NCBI RefSeq assembly: GCF_014697355.1
Contig: NZ_JACJRQ010000002.1
Location: 310,001-374,000 of the forward strand
Direction of reading: 5' to 3'
DNA length: 64,000 bases
Source: Nostoc calcicola FACHB-3891
GTDB taxonomy: Bacteria > Cyanobacteriota > Cyanobacteriia > Cyanobacteriales > Nostocaceae
Both the position numbers and the translations under genes were made by a program. Shown here in pieces: positions 43,334-52,086 of the stretch. The notes under the pieces were generated by a model. That model searched no databases, was not told where the DNA came from, and saw only the letters and a list, made by a program, of their open reading frames with translations. The first letter of the stretch is position 1, and each line of letters begins with the position of its first letter.

Positions 43334-45862
43334 GTGGCAGTGGTTGGAATTGTCATAGTTTCTCACAGTAAACAATTAGCTCTGGGTGTGCGGGAACTCG
43401 CGGCGCAGATGGTTCGGGGTGAAGTGCCGATCGCTATTGCAGCAGGTATTGACGATCCCGAAAATCCCTTGGGTACTGATGCCATCCAAGTTAGTGAAGC
43501 GATCGCTGCTGTTTTCTCTGATGATGGTGTTTTAGTATTAATGGATTTGGGTAGCGCTTTGCTCAGTGCAGAAATGGCACTGGAGTTTCTCTCAGAAGAA
43601 CAGCGGCAAAAAATCTATTTGTGTGAAGCGCCTCTGGTAGAAGGTGCGATCGCTGCTGTGGTGGCTGCCGCCGCTGGGAAGAACATTCACCAAGTCATGG
43701 CGGAAGCACGGGGCGCATTAGTAGCAAAAGCAACTCAATTGGGTGTGGCTAGTAGTCCTTTGTCGGTTGGGGATAGCGACATCCCAGCAAGCAATACAGA
43801 ATCCCCAACGCGAGAAATCCAGGTGATTGTCAGCAATCGCTTAGGATTACACGCCCGCCCCGCAGCCCAGTTTGTGGCAGCCTCAGCCCGATTTCAATCT
43901 CAAATTTTGCTGCGGAATTTAACTAGAAATACTGGGTTAGTCCGGGGTGACAGTATCAATCAAGTCACAACTTTAGGCGTGCGCCAAGGACACGAATTAC
44001 TGATTACTGCCACCGGCTCAGATGCAGATGCAGCACTGGCAGCATTGCAAGTATTGTTTGCCACTAATTTTGGTGAAGATAATGCAGCTTTAAATTCTCC
44101 ACCAGTATCTAGGCAGGAAGTTACCCCAGCAACTCCCGGCGAACTTTCGGGAATTGCAGCTTCTAGTGGAGTGGCGATCGCACCTGTTGTTCATTATCAA
44201 CCCACTCCCATTGCCATTACGGAATATCACGTAAATGATGCAGAGGTAGAGTGGCAACGTTTACAAGCAGCAATTCACATCGCTCGACAAGAAATTCAGG
44301 CGGTGTTCTCACAAGCATCTTTTCAAATCGGTGACGCTGAAGCCGCCATCTTTGATGCCCATTTACTATTTTTAGAAGATCCAGTTCTCCTAGAAGCGGC
44401 TCATCACCGCATTTTAGAACACCAGATAAATGCTGAAGCCGCTTGGCAAGCCGCAGTCGATGAAGTGGCGACTTCTTACCACACACTTGAGGACTCTTAT
44501 TTGCAAGAGCGAGTGGACGATGTTGTGGATGTGGGGCAAAGGGTGCTGCGATTACTAACTGGAAATGCCCCCGGGAACTTGCATCTTGATTCACCAGCGA
44601 TTTTGGTAGCGAGCGATCTAACGCCTTCGGATACCGCCGGACTAGATCCGACAAAGGTGTTGGGCATTTGTACAACTTCTGGGAGTGCCACTTCCCACAG
44701 CGCAATTATCGCCCGTACTTTGGGTATTCCCGCAGTTTTGGGAGTAGATGCCCAGGTATTGCACTTGGCAGATGGTACACTCATGGCACTGGATGGTGAA
44801 AGTGGCAAAGCTTGGGTAGAACCAGAATTAGATATTCTAGAACAGCTTCAGGCAAAGCGAGAAGCTTGGCAAACTGCCCAACAACAAGCACGAGCTACGG
44901 CACATCAGCCAGCAATTACTCGTGATGGTAGGCAAGTAAGCGTTTTTGCCAATATTGGTAGTATTAATGATGTCCAAGTTGCTGTCGCTAATGGTGCCGA
45001 AGGTGTAGGACTACTCCGCACCGAGTTTCTGTATTTGGACAGAACCAGCGCCCCCACTGAAGAAGAACAATTAGCAGTGTATCAGGCGATCGCTCAAGTT
45101 TTGGATCGTCGTCCCCTGATGATTCGGACTTTAGATGTCGGCGGCGATAAACCACTTCCTTATTTGAGGGCAGGATTTCCCGAAGCCAATCCTTTTTTAG
45201 GCTGGCGGGGAATTCGTTTTTGCTTGGGTAATCCAGAAGTTTTCAAAACTCAGTTGCGGGCAATTTTGAGAGCGAGTGTTGGACATCAAATTAAAATCAT
45301 GTTGCCGATGATTGCCACTCTCGCGGAGGTGCGTGCAGCAAAGGCAATTCTCGGTGAAGTGCAAGGTGAACTCAATCAAGCTGGTATCCCCTTCGATGCC
45401 GGGATCGAACTAGGGATTATGGTAGAGGTGCCATCAGCAGTGGCGATCGCCGATCGCTTAGCCGCTGAGGTAGACTTCTTTAGTATCGGCACTAATGACC
45501 TGAGTCAATATACTATGGCTGGCGATCGCACTAACCCACGGGTAGCAAATTTAGTTGATGCGTTGCACCCAGCGGTGTTAAGGATGGTGCAGCGAACTGT
45601 TGAGGCTGGCCATGCGGCGGGAATTCCCGTCGGTTTATGTGGCGAATTGGCAGCAGATCCTTTAGCGACAACGATTTTATTAGGTTTGGGGCTGGATGAA
45701 TTGAGCGTGAATCCTCAAAGTATACCTGCAATTAAGCAGGGGATTCATCAGTTAAGTTTAGAGGAAAGTGAGGCGATCGCGGCATCAGCATTGCAACAAG
45801 ATTCGGCAGAAGACGTTAGAAAGTTAATCTCAACATCTAGAGAATCCATGCAAAGCAAATAG
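43334..45862 (+). CDS. DhaM-HPr-enzyme I fusion phosphotransferase
   Basis: 842 residues from GTG 43334; GTG 43340 is an alternative. Three modules of the PEP phosphotransferase chain are fused: a DhaM/EIIA-mannose-like domain with His11 (GIVIVSHSKQLA) and LVLMDLGSALLSAEMAL; an HPr domain with His173 (GLHARPAAQF); and enzyme I with His455 (SGSATSHSAIIARTLGIPAV), GVGLLRTEFLYLDR and SIGTNDLSQYTMAGDR. It would move phosphate from PEP to a dihydroxyacetone kinase (DhaK/DhaL). No DhaK or DhaL gene is in the window. Confidence 0.93.
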   Translation: MAVVGIVIVSHSKQLALGVRELAAQMVRGEVPIAIAAGIDDPENPLGTDAIQVSEAIAAVFSDDGVLVLMDLGSALLSAEMALEFLSEEQRQKIYLCEAPLVEGAIAAVVAAAAGKNIHQVMAEARGALVAKATQLGVASSPLSVGDSDIPASNTESPTREIQVIVSNRLGLHARPAAQFVAASARFQSQILLRNLTRNTGLVRGDSINQVTTLGVRQGHELLITATGSDADAALAALQVLFATNFGEDNAALNSPPVSRQEVTPATPGELSGIAASSGVAIAPVVHYQPTPIAITEYHVNDAEVEWQRLQAAIHIARQEIQAVFSQASFQIGDAEAAIFDAHLLFLEDPVLLEAAHHRILEHQINAEAAWQAAVDEVATSYHTLEDSYLQERVDDVVDVGQRVLRLLTGNAPGNLHLDSPAILVASDLTPSDTAGLDPTKVLGICTTSGSATSHSAIIARTLGIPAVLGVDAQVLHLADGTLMALDGESGKAWVEPELDILEQLQAKREAWQTAQQQARATAHQPAITRDGRQVSVFANIGSINDVQVAVANGAEGVGLLRTEFLYLDRTSAPTEEEQLAVYQAIAQVLDRRPLMIRTLDVGGDKPLPYLRAGFPEANPFLGWRGIRFCLGNPEVFKTQLRAILRASVGHQIKIMLPMIATLAEVRAAKAILGEVQGELNQAGIPFDAGIELGIMVEVPSAVAIADRLAAEVDFFSIGTNDLSQYTMAGDRTNPRVANLVDALHPAVLRMVQRTVEAGHAAGIPVGLCGELAADPLATTILLGLGLDELSVNPQSIPAIKQGIHQLSLEESEAIAASALQQDSAEDVRKLISTSRESMQSK

Positions 45863-45906
45863 TGATATTATTTCTCAATAGAGACTGATGCAATCGAGGA
45901 CATTAA

Positions 45907-46338
45907 ATGTCAGAGAATGAAACGAATGCAATATTTTTCGCTCTATTATCGGCATTTTTTGCAGCCTTGACGACTATATTTGCCAAGATTGGAGTCGAAG
46001 CAATTAACTCCAACTTAGCAACTGCAATCCGCACAGTAGTAATTCTAGTCATGGTTTGGGGTTGGGTTTTTGCAAAAGGACAACTAGATACACTATTGAC
46101 AATTAGCCCCAAAACCTTGCTATTTCTCGTCTTCTCTGGGTTATCAACTGGTTTATCTTGGTTGTTTTATTTTCGCGCCTTACAAGTCGGTAAAGCTTCT
46201 TTAGTAGCACCTTTGGATAAATCGAGTGTGGTTTTGGTGCTACTTTTTTCGGTACTATTTCTTAAGGAACCGCTAACGCTACAAGTAATATTGGGGACTG
46301 GCTTAATTTTAATTGGTACACTTGTTTTGATTCGTTGA
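45907..46338 (+). CDS. Small EamA-family membrane protein (half-size DMT transporter)
   Basis: 143 residues with about five membrane helices: FFALLSAFFAALTTIFAKIGV, AIRTVVILVMVWGWVFA, TLLFLVFSGLSTGLSWLFYFRAL, VGKASLVAPLDKSSVVLVLLFSVLFL and VILGTGLILIGTLVLIR. It matches single-repeat EamA transporters, which dimerise. It starts 44 bp after the phosphotransferase gene. Confidence 0.9.
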   Translation: MSENETNAIFFALLSAFFAALTTIFAKIGVEAINSNLATAIRTVVILVMVWGWVFAKGQLDTLLTISPKTLLFLVFSGLSTGLSWLFYFRALQVGKASLVAPLDKSSVVLVLLFSVLFLKEPLTLQVILGTGLILIGTLVLIR

Positions 46339-46373
46339 GAGTCAAATTAAAGTAGTGTTACTCTAACGTCGGC

Positions 46374-46400
46374 GAAGACGCGATGAATCGCGTCTCTACA
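46374..46400. repeat. Short GACGCGATGAATCGCGTC palindrome
   Basis: Member of the same family as 41970-41999, located between the EamA gene and two MITE-like elements. Confidence 0.7.
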
Positions 46401-46428
46401 ATTAGGGTTTTGGGTTTATCTAAATTAA

Positions 46429-46569
46429 CGTGAGTTCGACAAACCTCACCCTCCCAACCTCCCTCTCCTAAAAGGCGAGGGAGGAGCAAGAAAAATCAAG
46501 GTTTTGCTCCCCTCTCCTCGTAGGAGAGGGGTTGGGGGTGAGGTCAAAACAGTACTCATCGAACTCACG
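46429..46569. mobile_element. MITE-like element, CGTGAGTTCGA family, copy 4
   Basis: 141 bp, near reverse complement of copy 3. Flanks read TAAATTAA on both sides, and the right flank is shared with copy 5. Confidence 0.8.
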
Positions 46570-46578
46570 TTAAATTAA

Positions 46579-46730
46579 CGTGAGTTCGACGGCTCTAAAA
46601 ACCCCGCTTCCATTCCTCTCCCCCACAGGGAGAGAGGCTTTGAAACCCTAATTTTTTCGTTGGAAACTAAAAATATTTCTGCCCCTCTCCGCCTCGGAGA
46701 GGGGTTGGGGAGAGGTTCATCGAACTCACG
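46579..46730. mobile_element. MITE-like element, CGTGAGTTCGA family, copy 5
   Basis: 152 bp, in reverse orientation to copies 1 and 2. Left flank TAAATTAA, right flank TAAATTAG. Copies 4 and 5 sit back to back, and copy 5 ends about 10 bp from the WD40 gene's stop. Confidence 0.8.
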
Positions 46731-46740
46731 TTAAATTAGT

Positions 46741-49074
46741 TCACAATACTAGTTGCCAAATTTTGATGGTTCGATCGGTACTACAGCTAGCCAGTAACTT
46801 CCCATCAGGACTGACGGCTAGAGAATTCACCGTCCCTGAATGGCCTGTCAGGTTTTGCAGTAGTTCGCCTGTGGAAAGTCGCCACATTTTAATAGTTTTA
46901 TCAGCACTACCGCTAATCAGATTTTGTCCATCTGGAGTAACGGCTAAGGATTTGACTGCATCTGAGTGTCCAGTTAATGTGTGCAGCAGTTTACCAGTGC
47001 CCAAATGCCAAATTTTAATGTTTGTGTCGGCGCTACCGCTGAGGAGGAATTGTCCATCAGGACTCATGGCAATTGATTTTACTTCGCCATCGTGGCCGTG
47101 AAGTGTGCTTAATGGGTCACCTGTGCGTGGGTTCCACAGCCTGATTTTGTTGTCAGAACTACCACTGGCAAGGATTGTACCATCAAGGCTAATTGCTACG
47201 GCATGAACGGCAGATGAATGCCAAAGGGTACAAATGCGGTCGCCTTTATCTAAATTCCAAATCTTGATTTTATTACTACCACTGGCAAGAATTGTACCAT
47301 CTGGGCTGATTGCGACAACATTTACTGGTTTTTGATGTCCTAAAAGTGTGTGCAATACTTTGCCTGTTTTCAAATGCAAGACTTTAACATTACTTCTGGG
47401 GTGTTCGCAGCTACCAACAGCCAGGAAATTACCATCAGGGCTAATTGCTAGGGATGAAACTTCACCCCAATTTTCTGTAAGAGTGCGAATTAGTTTGCCA
47501 GTTTGCAAATTCCAGAGATTGATGGTTTTGTCTGCACAGCCGCTAACTAAAATTTCGCCATCAGGACTAATAGCCACAGAGGTGACTTTAGCAGCATGTC
47601 CAGTGAGGGTGTAGGTAAGATTGGCAGTTTCTAGGGTGCGTTTGTGTTTGAGATTGGCGATCGCATCCAACAGTTTCTCCATACCTAGAATACTTTGGCG
47701 ATCGCTCACAGCTGTAAAATATTCTTTTAACTTTTGGAAATATTCTTCATCTTCAATTCTCACACCTGATTGCATCGCTTCCAATGAGTTAGCAAATTCC
47801 TGTGGTGAAACTTGACGCAACTGCAACCATGTGCTTATCGAGTAATCAATTTGTTCTTGTGCCCAAGTGCGATCGGGTAAATGTGATAAGCTGTGGGCTA
47901 ATTGCAAAGCCAACTCTGGAACCCAGTAAAGCCGCTTCTGTTCTAGAGCTTGGTATACTTGTTTGTAACCTGTGGCGATCGCTTGCACAGATTGTAAATC
48001 AAGAGCATCTTTGAGCAAACTTGGCAGCAACTTTGGCAGCAACGGTGGTACATCATGGTGAATTAAGTGATAAACATCCGCTACCCAAGCAGCAACTAGA
48101 AAGTGACAAGTAATCAACACCTGGCAAAGTTTTTCAAAATCTTGATAATTAACTTGATATTGCAAAGATAACTTACTAATATCAATCCCTTGAGCTTGCC
48201 ATTTTTCTGCTTTTTCTAAAATTGCCAAATTAAATACATTATCTTTACCCAAAAGATTGATTTCTTCTAAACTTTCTCCTAGTCCTAAGAGTTCATCTCG
48301 AATTTTTTTCCACTCTAAAGCGCGACTTTTGGCAGATTCCTGAAGAATTTCTTTATAGGATAACCGCGCAATTGTTTTGTAGTAATATTTTTCCTGTTTT
48401 AATCCCCAATAAGCAATCCGAAAATTCAGATAATCTCCATCATTTTCTGACTCTAAAATTAAAATCGGCTCTGTTTTCAATATGCCATAGAGAGCCTTGA
48501 TACTGGATTCACTATGAAAACGTTTACTATCCCAAGCCCCGGCTAAAAATTCCGTTGGTCTAACGGGATTATGCAGAGAATAATGCTGATTGAACAATTT
48601 TCTTAAACCTTCAGCCAACATTAACTCTATTTCAGAAATTCCATCAGTCCGATGTTCAAATTGGTCAAACTTGATTTGCGGAGGAGCAAGAAAAACTTTT
48701 AGCGGAGTCCGTCCTTGGCTGGGATGAGATTCTAAAATTTGTGAAGGGTATAATCTCAAAGGCCAGCTATCAAAAATTTTGTAAACTTCTGGTAAATTGA
48801 GAGCAGTCTCTCTTTCTTGATTTGCGACTTTTAATTGCGTATCACGTTGATAAACAGCTAATTGTTGTTGCAGAACTTTTGTTTGTTCAAAACTTGAATC
48901 AGAACTATCATTTGATGTGATAATATTTCCAAATTTGACAACTTCATTAATGACTTTTGGCAAGAGATAATTAGTTGTAGTCAGACTTTCTTCGGTTCTC
49001 TTTTGTATCAGATCTACAATTACAGGTGCAAACTCTAACACCAATTGAATTAGTAATCTTAGCCCTGGCTCCAT
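46741..49074 (-). CDS. WD40-repeat protein with unknown N-terminal region
   Basis: 777 residues. The C-terminal ~290 residues contain seven WD units (LTGHAAKV, LTENWGEV, LLGHQKPV, LWHSSAV, LHGHDGEV, LTGHSDAV, LTGHSGTV), enough for one closed beta-propeller. The N-terminal ~480 residues are helical with a charged segment (RDTQLKVANQERETALNLPEVYKIFDSWPLRLYP) and no motif that I recognise. There is no signal peptide. WD40 propellers are scaffolds; in Nostoc such proteins often carry signalling or conflict-type N-terminal domains, but here the type is unknown. Confidence 0.85.
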   Translation of the reverse strand: MEPGLRLLIQLVLEFAPVIVDLIQKRTEESLTTTNYLLPKVINEVVKFGNIITSNDSSDSSFEQTKVLQQQLAVYQRDTQLKVANQERETALNLPEVYKIFDSWPLRLYPSQILESHPSQGRTPLKVFLAPPQIKFDQFEHRTDGISEIELMLAEGLRKLFNQHYSLHNPVRPTEFLAGAWDSKRFHSESSIKALYGILKTEPILILESENDGDYLNFRIAYWGLKQEKYYYKTIARLSYKEILQESAKSRALEWKKIRDELLGLGESLEEINLLGKDNVFNLAILEKAEKWQAQGIDISKLSLQYQVNYQDFEKLCQVLITCHFLVAAWVADVYHLIHHDVPPLLPKLLPSLLKDALDLQSVQAIATGYKQVYQALEQKRLYWVPELALQLAHSLSHLPDRTWAQEQIDYSISTWLQLRQVSPQEFANSLEAMQSGVRIEDEEYFQKLKEYFTAVSDRQSILGMEKLLDAIANLKHKRTLETANLTYTLTGHAAKVTSVAISPDGEILVSGCADKTINLWNLQTGKLIRTLTENWGEVSSLAISPDGNFLAVGSCEHPRSNVKVLHLKTGKVLHTLLGHQKPVNVVAISPDGTILASGSNKIKIWNLDKGDRICTLWHSSAVHAVAISLDGTILASGSSDNKIRLWNPRTGDPLSTLHGHDGEVKSIAMSPDGQFLLSGSADTNIKIWHLGTGKLLHTLTGHSDAVKSLAVTPDGQNLISGSADKTIKMWRLSTGELLQNLTGHSGTVNSLAVSPDGKLLASCSTDRTIKIWQLVL

Positions 49075-49318
49075 AAGGAGATTCCTGTTAAATAAATAAC
49101 ACTAACAGTGTGCAGAAAATCTGAATAATAGCTGAGTGTTGGACATTGTATAGACAATTCTTTTATTCTTTGTCTATAGAATGTCATCTATTCAAAAAGA
49201 TAGCATGTATAGCTGAACTTTTCAGCGAACAGTTTCAGGCGTATCATGTGGAATCGAGACGCCCCATCAAGTATTTTTTAGCTCAACTAATGTGTATTTT
49301 GTCAAGAGATGAAACGCT

Positions 49319-49432
49319 GATAGCGGTTGTCGTTTACGTGAGGTACACCCGTAGGGGCACGGCACTGCCGTGCCCCTACACCTCACGATATGATGTTGTA
49401 CCGCATCTGAATGGGAACCCCTATATAGCAAT
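49319..49432. repeat. MITE-like palindromic element (ATAGCGATTTTCAT family)
   Basis: ATAGCGGTTGTCGTTTACGT to about CCCTATATAG, with the inner palindrome GTAGGGGCACGGCACTGCC. It is related to 13531-13624 and to the sequence preceding the tandem array end at 39660-39720. Confidence 0.65.
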
Positions 49433-49520
49433 CCTAAATCATTCGTCAAAAAAATCTATTCCCTACTCCCTACTGCCCATTCCTTCCCTCTACAAGTAAT
49501 TTTAAACTCAAATAAGATAA

Positions 49521-49629
49521 GACTTACGCAAAAACTCTCTGAAACTCTTATTTCTTTGTGTCCTTTGCGTCCTTCTCTAACGAGACGCTGCGCGAATGCG
49601 GTTCGTTTTTTCATGATTTTGCGTAAGTC
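49521..49629. repeat. Element with GACTTACGCAAAA terminal inverted repeats
   Basis: GACTTACGCAAAA at the left and TTTTGCGTAAGTC at the right frame ~109 bp of non-coding sequence. A partial relative is at 39990-40030. Apart from these elements, 49075-49656 holds no gene. Confidence 0.75.
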
Positions 49630-49656
49630 CTGTAGGATTGCTATAAATCATAACTA

Positions 49657-50046
49657 TTAAAATCTGATTCCTAGTTGCCCATTAAAGCCACGGATAGAAT
49701 TGTAACCAGCACCTACAAAAACATTATCGGTAGCGCTTACCTGAACACCACCTGAAACCGCAACGCCTTTATCTTCAGAATAAAGTCCAACTCCTACATA
49801 AGGTGAAATAACAGGCAAACTTATAAATTTCAAAACATCTACTCCTGTAGCACCATCAGGACCGGTTCCTACTTCAACTCCAAAATTTAAAGCCCTAGCT
49901 CCTACAGCATAAGTTATATCACCATCTTTGCCACCGACTGAAACCCAAGGTTGGGGTATGAGTTGAGCCGATGCTTGACTTGGAGTAAATAAAGTGAAAA
50001 AACCTATGGATGTAATTAATGTTTTAGCAAGAATCGCTATTTTCAC
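49657..50046 (-). CDS. Small secreted, barrel-like protein of unknown function
   Basis: 129 residues. A clear signal peptide (LAKTLITSIGFFTLFTPSQASAQ) is followed by alternating glycine-rich beta strands (AVGARALNFGVEVGTG, SPYVGVGLYSEDKGVAVSGGVQV, VFVGAGYNSIRGFNGQLGIRF). It ends in an aromatic Phe, as outer-membrane proteins do, but it is too short for a full porin. I do not know the family. Confidence 0.65.
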   Translation of the reverse strand: MKIAILAKTLITSIGFFTLFTPSQASAQLIPQPWVSVGGKDGDITYAVGARALNFGVEVGTGPDGATGVDVLKFISLPVISPYVGVGLYSEDKGVAVSGGVQVSATDNVFVGAGYNSIRGFNGQLGIRF

Positions 50047-50266
50047 GTTGTTTTCCTACACTAACTGCTGCATTTTAATGTTTTTCTCAGAACTACCTTA
50101 TTTCAACCAAGGTTTGTCCATGATGGCTAATGGTGACGGAATCAATCTTATCTGAGTGCCCGCTAAGATTAGAGCTTTTTGGTAATCTATCTGTCGCAAG
50201 CATTTTTCAAATTGCTTTTCATGTCAGAAACTTAATTTAGGAGTCGTAAAAGAATCGTAGGTTGAG

Positions 50267-50374
50267 CTAAGGGACTTCCAGAGAATAAATTATCCCAAAT
50301 TCTTTGTACATTTGTAGGGGCGCACAGCTGTGCGCCCCTACAATGGAATATTTTTTTCCTTGGAAGTCCCTTAG
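50267..50374. repeat. MITE-like element, CTAAGGGACTTCCA family, copy A
   Basis: Perfect 14-bp terminal inverted repeats CTAAGGGACTTCCA/TGGAAGTCCCTTAG around a palindromic core, GTAGGGGCGCACAG/CTGTGCGCCCCTAC. Fragment GGAAGTCTCTAAAAG near 40070 is a relic of the same family. Confidence 0.8.
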
Positions 50375-50576
50375 CAGATGATATAGCGTTTCCTACTCTG
50401 CTGAGGTACAAATCTCTGCGTACCAGGAGCGCTTTACTTTGCGCCCCTGTGCGTTTCAAAATATTATCTGTACCTCACTTAACTGGGAATCGATATAAGC
50501 AAATAATAAACGCTTAATTTAGCTTATATAGCCAACTTTTAATCCAAAATCCAAAATCTAAAATCTAAAATTGGTA

Positions 50577-50873
50577 CTATTCCCAAGTTGAAACATCTCG
50601 GAACACATGTGGAATTTCCCCTTGAGACAACGGAAACTCTAACATAGTCTCTCTGTGACTCAAATACCCAGATTCTGCAAAAGATAACAGCATTCGCGCA
50701 AGCGCCAGCCAAACCTCCGGTTCGTATTCCCAATCACGATAACGCGAAGCTTGACCAGCAATTGAACGCAGCGCCCAAAAATATGAATTCCTCACCACCG
50801 AGCCACCCTTCTTAAACTCTGGTAAATCTTCACGGTGAATAAAAAGCACTTTATTTTCAATTTTGGCTCTCAT
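50577..50873 (-). CDS. Conserved-looking protein of unknown function
   Basis: 98 residues. Acidic and aromatic, with no membrane segment: HREDLPEFKKGGSVVRNSYFWALRSI and YEPEVWLALARMLLSFAESGYLSH. Its stop is beside ATCTAAA-type STRRs. I do not recognise the family; codon use and length make it a plausible real gene. Confidence 0.55.
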   Translation of the reverse strand: MRAKIENKVLFIHREDLPEFKKGGSVVRNSYFWALRSIAGQASRYRDWEYEPEVWLALARMLLSFAESGYLSHRETMLEFPLSQGEIPHVFRDVSTWE

Positions 50874-50920
50874 TAAAATTTTGGATTTTAGATTTTGAAT
50901 TTTAGATTAAAAGTAAATCT

Positions 50921-51025
50921 TAGGGACTTCCAGAAAATAAATTATCCGAAATTATTTGTAAATTTTTCGTGTAGCATAGCTGTGCTACCCTACTATGGAA
51001 TATTTTTTCCTTGGAAGTCCCTTAA
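50921..51025. repeat. MITE-like element, TAGGGACTTCCA family, copy B
   Basis: TAGGGACTTCCA and TGGAAGTCCCTTA frame a palindromic core GTAGCATAGCTGTGCTAC. Same overall structure as copy A, about 0.55 kb away, and the two lie on either side of the 98-residue gene. Confidence 0.8.
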
Positions 51026-51247
51026 ATAGGGTAACGCATTATCTTGTATGGCGGTGCGTTCAGCGCTGTAATCATGTTTTTGGTTATAAATAATATAGCG
51101 ATTTTTCATTTGGATGAGGTACACCAAATTAACCGCGCCGAGCGCCATAATTTTACAGTGGCGAGAGAGTAATCTTTGATTAATATCAATACTTATAGCC
51201 GTAGAAGTGTCAAAATATATATGTAAACTTTATTTACAAAATCAGTT

Positions 51248-51532
51248 ATGGCAAAAGCAAGTTGGAATGGTGCAGTTTTGGCCGAGAGCGATACTACCGT
51301 AGTTGTGGAAGGCAACCATTATTTCCCTCCCGACACCATTAACAAAGAGTACTTCACAGAAAGCAACACCCACACTACTTGTCATTGGAAAGGTGTTTGC
51401 AGTTACTACAATATCGAAGTTGATGGACAAGTCAATAAAGATGCTGCTTGGTATTATCCCAGCACCAAGGAGAAGGCTAAGAATATTGAGGGCTATATCG
51501 GTTTCTGGAAAGGTGTAAAGGTCGAAGTTTAA
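51248..51532 (+). CDS. DUF427 protein
   Basis: 94 residues. The family signature is clear: WNGAVLAESDTTVVVEGNHYFPP, CHWKGVCSYYNIEVDG, AWYYPSTKEKAKNIEGYIGFWKGVKVE. DUF427 proteins are small beta-barrel-like proteins of unknown enzymatic role. It is followed by a hairpin terminator. Confidence 0.92.
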   Translation: MAKASWNGAVLAESDTTVVVEGNHYFPPDTINKEYFTESNTHTTCHWKGVCSYYNIEVDGQVNKDAAWYYPSTKEKAKNIEGYIGFWKGVKVEV

Positions 51533-51604
51533 TCAAGATTACTCGAAGTATTTTATTTCCAGAAAATTGATTCAGTATTTACACCAATCATCAAACTAAA
51601 TTTT

Positions 51605-51640
51605 GTGGAGGTTGGCTTGTGTTAACCTCCACAGTCTTTT
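51605..51640 (+). terminator. Rho-independent terminator after DUF427
   Basis: GTGGAGGTT and AACCTCCAC form a perfect 9-bp stem with a 10-base loop, then AGTCTTTT. Confidence 0.75.
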
Positions 51641-51777
51641 AAACTATTTAGCGATCGCAGTTTTTCAATATCCAGCAAAATTGAGCATAGAGACGTGAAT
51701 AGCCGGGAACTTTGACTGCGTTCTGAATCTGAATTGTGCTGCTAATAGTATAAAATTTGTATTGATAAGTTTTGCTT

Positions 51778-52028
51778 AAGCGTTGTTAACGATCGCATAA
51801 GTTTTGTCACAAATACATAAGCATTCTGAACGAAACAACTTGTGTTGTGAACGAATGGATAAGCTTTCGTCCACAACGGATAAGCGTTCTGAACCAAACA
51901 ACTTGTGTTGTGAACCAACGGACAAGCATTCTGAACCAAACAACTTGTGTTGTGAACCAACGAACAAGTTTTCGTCCACAACGGATAAGCATTCTGAACG
52001 AAACAACTTGTGTTCTGAACCAACGGAC
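51778..52028. repeat. Array of 21-bp modules (A-B-C-A-B-A-B-C-A-B)
   Basis: From 51819 to 52028 ten 21-bp modules follow without gaps: A (AAGCATTCTGAAC...), B (TTGTGTTGTGAAC...) and C (AAGCTTTCGTCCAC...), in the order ABCABABCAB. Two degenerate modules precede them from about 51778. Because 21 is a multiple of three, several frames on both strands stay open (heptapeptides such as LVHNTSC and LVQNACP on the minus strand), but none has gene-like ends. Confidence 0.85.
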
Positions 52029-52086
52029 AAGCTATAGTAACGACAACAACTTTATTCTTAGAGGTTGTTTGAAAAGTGTTTTGCTG

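Noticed and set aside
49146..49499. 117-residue plus-strand frame
   Set aside because: It runs through a MITE-like element, and the middle part is the translated palindrome.
50232..50459. 75-residue minus-strand frame
   Set aside because: Covers the CTAAGGGACTTCCA element; no gene features.
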